From assembly GCA_900553245.1 (NCBI GenBank), contig USCP01000096.1, positions 1 through 7,486 on the forward strand: 7,486 bases of DNA, read 5' to 3'. This stretch comes from an uncultured Peptococcaceae bacterium. Its GTDB lineage: Bacteria > Bacillota > Peptococcia > Peptococcales > Peptococcaceae. The notes beneath the pieces were generated by a model. It made no database searches, was not told the DNA's origin, and was given only the letters and a program-made list of their open reading frames with translations. A program made the position numbers and the translations under genes. Below, one piece after another: positions 5,369 to 7,486 of this stretch (its first letter is position 1; every line of letters begins with the position of its first letter).

Positions 5369-5399
5369 CTTATCAAATTATAATAAAGGAGAGAGAATT

Positions 5400-6812
5400 A
5401 TGAGTAAGGACAAGGAAAAAAAGGTTGCAACCGTCAACCCTGAAGATAACGACGTCGTCGTTGCCTCTAAATTCCATATTTCCGACTTATGGAAAGTGGA
5501 AGACTGGTGGACCATTTGGATTGGTTTCTTTATTATTGCACTCGCTATCATTTCTGTTGTTACCAATATCTTCCCAAGCGAAGGGCTACTCACCTATAGC
5601 GCGGCGAAGTTCGGGACTTGGGGGACCCCTGAAGTTCCAAGTCTGATGAACCTCATGACCGGCGAATTCATTATTAAATGGTTTGCTACTCTGGTGTTCT
5701 TCGAAATTATTTTTAGCGTAGGGATTCATTTTATGGGTCAAAGCGCAAAGAAATTTGCCATGGCATTCCCTGTATTGTATGTATTGGCTTCCATCGTTTA
5801 CATGATCAGTGGCCAAGCAACCTTAAAGCAATACTTCGAATATGCTGTATGGGCACTTGTTATCGGTCTTTTGATTTCTAATACCATAAAGACACCGGAA
5901 TTTTTAAAGCCTGTTCTTCAAACTGAATATTTTATTAAAATCGGTTTGGTAGTCATGGGGGCTGAAGTACTCTTTAACAACATCGCTAAATTCGGTGGCT
6001 ACGGCTTGGCAATCGCTTGGTTTGTAACCCCAGTTGTTATTATCTTCATGTGGCTCTTTGGTACGAAGGTACTTAAGATGGAAAACCCTCGCATGGTTAT
6101 GGTTATCGGCGTTGCAACATCGGTGTGTGGGGTATCCGCAGCAATTGCAGCAGCTGCTGCATGTAAAGCACGTAAGGTTGAAGCGATGAAAGCAATCGGC
6201 TTATCCTTGATTTTCACTGTATTGATGATGATTGGTATGCCACTCTTCATCAAAGCTGTTGGTATTGATCCAATGGTTGGTGGTGCATGGATTGGCGGTA
6301 CTGTTGACTCTACCGGTGCGGTAGTATTGGCAGGTGAAGCACTTGGTGAAATCGGTGGCCAAGTGGCTGCAATGGTTAAGATGATTCAAAACGTATTGAT
6401 TGGTTTCATCGCTTTTGCAATCGCTATCTTCTTTACCACTAAGATTGACCGCGGGGACAGCCGCTCTGTAGGTGCTAGTGAAATTTGGAACCGTTTCCCT
6501 AAATTTATCCTCGGGTTCATTGCTGCTTCTATGGTTTCTTCTTTCATCCTTTTACCAACGCTTGGTAACGAAGCCACTGTTGCGGTTATCGATGCATGCA
6601 AAACCTTCAAGGGTTGGTGCTTCTGCTTGGCATTCCTTTGCATCGGGTTAGAATCTAACTTCAAGGAAATGGCTGCTCCAATGGAAGGCGGCAAGCCCAT
6701 GACCCTCTATGTAGTAGGTCAGACTTTTAACTTGGTACTCACCTTGTTCGTGGCTTGGGTTGCTCTTTCCGGTCACTTCTTCCCAATTCCTGATTTGGCT
6801 ATTTTCCAATAA
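5400..6812 (+). CDS. YeiH-family inner-membrane transporter ('putative sulfate exporter family'), long form
   Basis: A 470-residue polytopic membrane protein of the YeiH family (conserved hypothetical 698). The diagnostic stretches are SVCGVSAAIAAAAACKARK (241-259), GGAWIGGTVDSTGAVVLAG (294-312) and the C-terminal LAFLCIGLESNFKEM (410-424). Two related halves of several helices are apparent, with re-entrant-looking Gly/Ala-rich segments. It is about 120 residues longer than E. coli YeiH. The extra part is N-terminal: a charged cytosolic tail (1-35), a first helix at about 37-56, and a polar loop (about 57-88) before the next helix. The family name 'sulfate exporter' has thin experimental backing; sulfite or another sulfur anion is as likely. 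AAAGGAGAG at 5385-5393 supports the ATG at 5400 over an in-frame TTG at 5355. It is co-transcribed with the small membrane gene 18 bases downstream. Confidence 0.85.
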   Translation: MSKDKEKKVATVNPEDNDVVVASKFHISDLWKVEDWWTIWIGFFIIALAIISVVTNIFPSEGLLTYSAAKFGTWGTPEVPSLMNLMTGEFIIKWFATLVFFEIIFSVGIHFMGQSAKKFAMAFPVLYVLASIVYMISGQATLKQYFEYAVWALVIGLLISNTIKTPEFLKPVLQTEYFIKIGLVVMGAEVLFNNIAKFGGYGLAIAWFVTPVVIIFMWLFGTKVLKMENPRMVMVIGVATSVCGVSAAIAAAAACKARKVEAMKAIGLSLIFTVLMMIGMPLFIKAVGIDPMVGGAWIGGTVDSTGAVVLAGEALGEIGGQVAAMVKMIQNVLIGFIAFAIAIFFTTKIDRGDSRSVGASEIWNRFPKFILGFIAASMVSSFILLPTLGNEATVAVIDACKTFKGWCFCLAFLCIGLESNFKEMAAPMEGGKPMTLYVVGQTFNLVLTLFVAWVALSGHFFPIPDLAIFQ

Positions 6813-6830
6813 TAGAGGAGGCGAACGAGA

Positions 6831-7127
6831 ATGTCTGCAACCAAGAAAAAGAACCATTCTGTGTTAAAGGTGTTAACGGTAATTTCTGTATGCCTTTACA
6901 TCGTGGCATTGCTCCTTCTCATCTATGACGCCAATATTGGAGGCTTTTTATTCGGGAAGAGTTACGGCCCAGGCGCGTACTATTTTACAGACGTACCGGG
7001 GTGGTCTAAGGTATTCTTAGAGTCTCCGCACCTGGGATTTGAACATCCGATTGTATGTATGGGTTTCTTTGTTGGTTGGGCAATCTTGATGTATCGCGCA
7101 CTTGTGTGGTTAAATGACAAGTTTTAA
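6831..7127 (+). CDS. Small two-helix membrane protein, unknown function, paired with the YeiH-family transporter
   Basis: I recognise no named family. The 98-residue product has a lysine-rich start (KKKNHS, 5-10), a first membrane helix at about 14-32, a roughly 40-residue loop, and a second helix at about 73-93 ending NDKF. By the positive-inside rule both ends are cytosolic and the loop is outside. The loop is rich in Gly, aromatic residues and Pro (GKSYGPGAYYFTDVPGW, then SPHLGFEHP) and has three possible ligands (two His and a Glu) in HLGFEH. Single cysteines are at 21 and 76, one in each helix. A GAGGAGG site (6815-6821) precedes the ATG by 9 bases. With only 18 bases after the transporter stop and a terminator following, the pair forms one unit, so a role as accessory or stabilising subunit is a fair inference. 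Confidence 0.8.
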   Translation: MSATKKKNHSVLKVLTVISVCLYIVALLLLIYDANIGGFLFGKSYGPGAYYFTDVPGWSKVFLESPHLGFEHPIVCMGFFVGWAILMYRALVWLNDKF

Positions 7128-7134
7128 AATGATG

Positions 7135-7170
7135 AACGTCATCGGACAATGCTCCGATGACGTTTTTTTT
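7135..7170 (+). terminator. Strong intrinsic terminator of the YeiH-family operon
   Basis: A perfect 12-bp stem, AACGTCATCGGA (7135-7146) with TCCGATGACGTT (7153-7164), has a six-base loop and a run of eight Ts (7163-7170). It starts 8 bases after the small membrane gene's stop. Confidence 0.95.
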
Positions 7171-7205
7171 GTGTCAAGAATGCGTTGCTAAGATGAGAAG
7201 TCAAT

Positions 7206-7244
7206 AAAAAAGACTGAACCGTTGATGTCGGTTCAGTCTTTTTT
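7206..7244 (-). terminator. Symmetric, probably bidirectional terminator; main use is after the minus-strand hydrogenase gene
   Basis: A perfect 16-bp stem (7206-7221 with 7229-7244) has six As on its left edge and six Ts on its right, with a 7-base loop. It gives a T-tailed hairpin on both strands. It begins 15 bases beyond the minus-strand stop codon at 7259-7261 and would also stop any plus-strand read-through past 7170. Confidence 0.92.
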
Positions 7245-7258
7245 GTGGTAGAAGTGAT

Positions 7259-7486
7259 TTATTCTGTGACGAGGTGCTTTGGCATGTCCCAAGCGTGGTG
7301 GTCGGTATGGAGCAGGTGATGTGCGAGACCGCTGCATGGGCTACCGAGATAACTCTTGTAGAGTTCTTGCACGTCTGGGTTTTCATGGCTAAAGCGAATT
7401 TTTTGACCGCGGTCAATATGCCAAAGGGCAGCGCCACGGTGAACATTGGTATGGATGCCGTCAACGATTGGTTGACCGCCACCACC
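7259..7486 (-). CDS. C-terminal end of an [FeFe]-hydrogenase catalytic subunit, 5' truncated by the window
   Basis: Read on the minus strand from the window edge, an open frame of 75 residues begins GGGGQPIVDG and ends in TAA at 7259-7261. The glycine-rich QP start matches the segment just after the last H-cluster cysteine in [FeFe]-hydrogenases (C-x-x-GGGQP). The following ALWHIDRGQKIRFSHENP, then VQELYKSYLG-SP and AHHLLHT, match the 'iron hydrogenase small subunit' domain (R-x-SHENP, LY-x-x-fLg-P, H-x-LLHT). The domain is fused at the C-terminus of monomeric or NAD-linked catalytic subunits. The product makes or consumes H2 in anaerobic metabolism. The H-cluster ligands and any N-terminal ferredoxin-like domains are outside the window, so the subgroup cannot be told. 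The tail is slightly extended and His-rich (HTDHHAWDMPKHL). It converges on the transporter operon, separated by the two terminators. Confidence 0.88.
   Translation of the reverse strand, partial: GGGGQPIVDGIHTNVHRGAALWHIDRGQKIRFSHENPDVQELYKSYLGSPCSGLAHHLLHTDHHAWDMPKHLVTE

Larger units (their letters stand above)
5053..5399 (+). other. AT-rich leader/intergenic region with inverted repeats, no substantial gene
   Basis: This 347-base stretch between the smsB terminator and the YeiH-family gene is much richer in A and T than its surroundings and has no long reading frame. It holds two TATAAT boxes (5144-5149 and 5248-5253), neither with a good -35. It also holds an interrupted dyad GGACTT/AAGTCC (5191-5196 and 5215-5220) with an inner ATG/CAT extension, and a hairpin of GAAAAAGGTT-type sequence (5263-5272 with 5280-5288, one bulged G). 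Near its 3' end are a ribosome binding site with a tiny frame and a 10-bp hairpin, listed separately. I recognise no known riboswitch class in it. Confidence 0.6.

Noticed and set aside
5053..5399. A known sulfur-related riboswitch such as a SAM class in the long leader
   Set aside because: None of the conserved sequence blocks of those classes that I know is visible, and the stems present do not form their characteristic junctions.
7201..7485. A 94-codon minus-strand frame at the right end
   Set aside because: It is out of frame with the clear hydrogenase tail on the same strand and runs through the bidirectional terminator; its product looks like nothing.

Overview
The window reads as a chromosomal segment of an anaerobic Firmicute, plausibly one of the Negativicutes (Veillonella/Acidaminococcus-type relatives). 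This is an inference from gene content and style: strong AAGGAGG ribosome binding sites, short intergenic gaps closed by clean intrinsic terminators, a two-gene SufBC-like Fe-S assembly system, and the tail of an [FeFe]-hydrogenase. There is no sign of a phage, insertion sequence, CRISPR array, tRNA or rRNA.

Left part (1-1632): a co-directional operon tail. It starts inside the C-terminus of an iron-dependent alcohol dehydrogenase-like protein. This overlaps by ATGA with a LicC/PntC-like sugar-phosphate/phosphonate cytidylyltransferase. Then come a small zinc-ribbon protein (DUF2082-like) and a 100-residue protein resembling Nif11-type leader domains. A strong hairpin terminator closes the unit. 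The first two genes fit the end of a phosphonate (aminoethyl- or hydroxyethylphosphonate) activation pathway, although the upstream genes that would prove it lie outside the window.

Middle part (1640-5052): a six-helix PAP2 membrane phosphatase and a free-standing thioredoxin, each with its own terminator. Next is an operon of a MarR-type regulator, a SufC-like ATPase and a SufB-like scaffold. The last two together match the minimal SufBC system called SMS (SmsC/SmsB), with no cysteine desulfurase or SufD/E/U partner. A -10/-35 pair and a perfect 7-bp-arm inverted repeat lie just upstream of the MarR gene, so the regulator probably controls itself and the Fe-S genes.

Right part (5053-7486): a roughly 350-bp AT-rich leader without a substantial gene precedes a YeiH-family membrane transporter (annotated elsewhere as 'putative sulfate exporter'). 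The leader contains several inverted repeats and a strong ribosome binding site followed by a 5-codon reading frame that ends inside a hairpin. The transporter is co-transcribed with a 98-residue two-helix membrane protein of unknown function. Two terminators follow, the second of them symmetric and probably bidirectional. Converging from the minus strand is the C-terminal 75 residues of an [FeFe]-hydrogenase, running off the window edge.

The most interesting points are the MarR-SmsCB operon with its visible operator, the YeiH plus small membrane protein pair with an elaborate leader, and the Nif11-like small protein beside the phosphonate-type genes.
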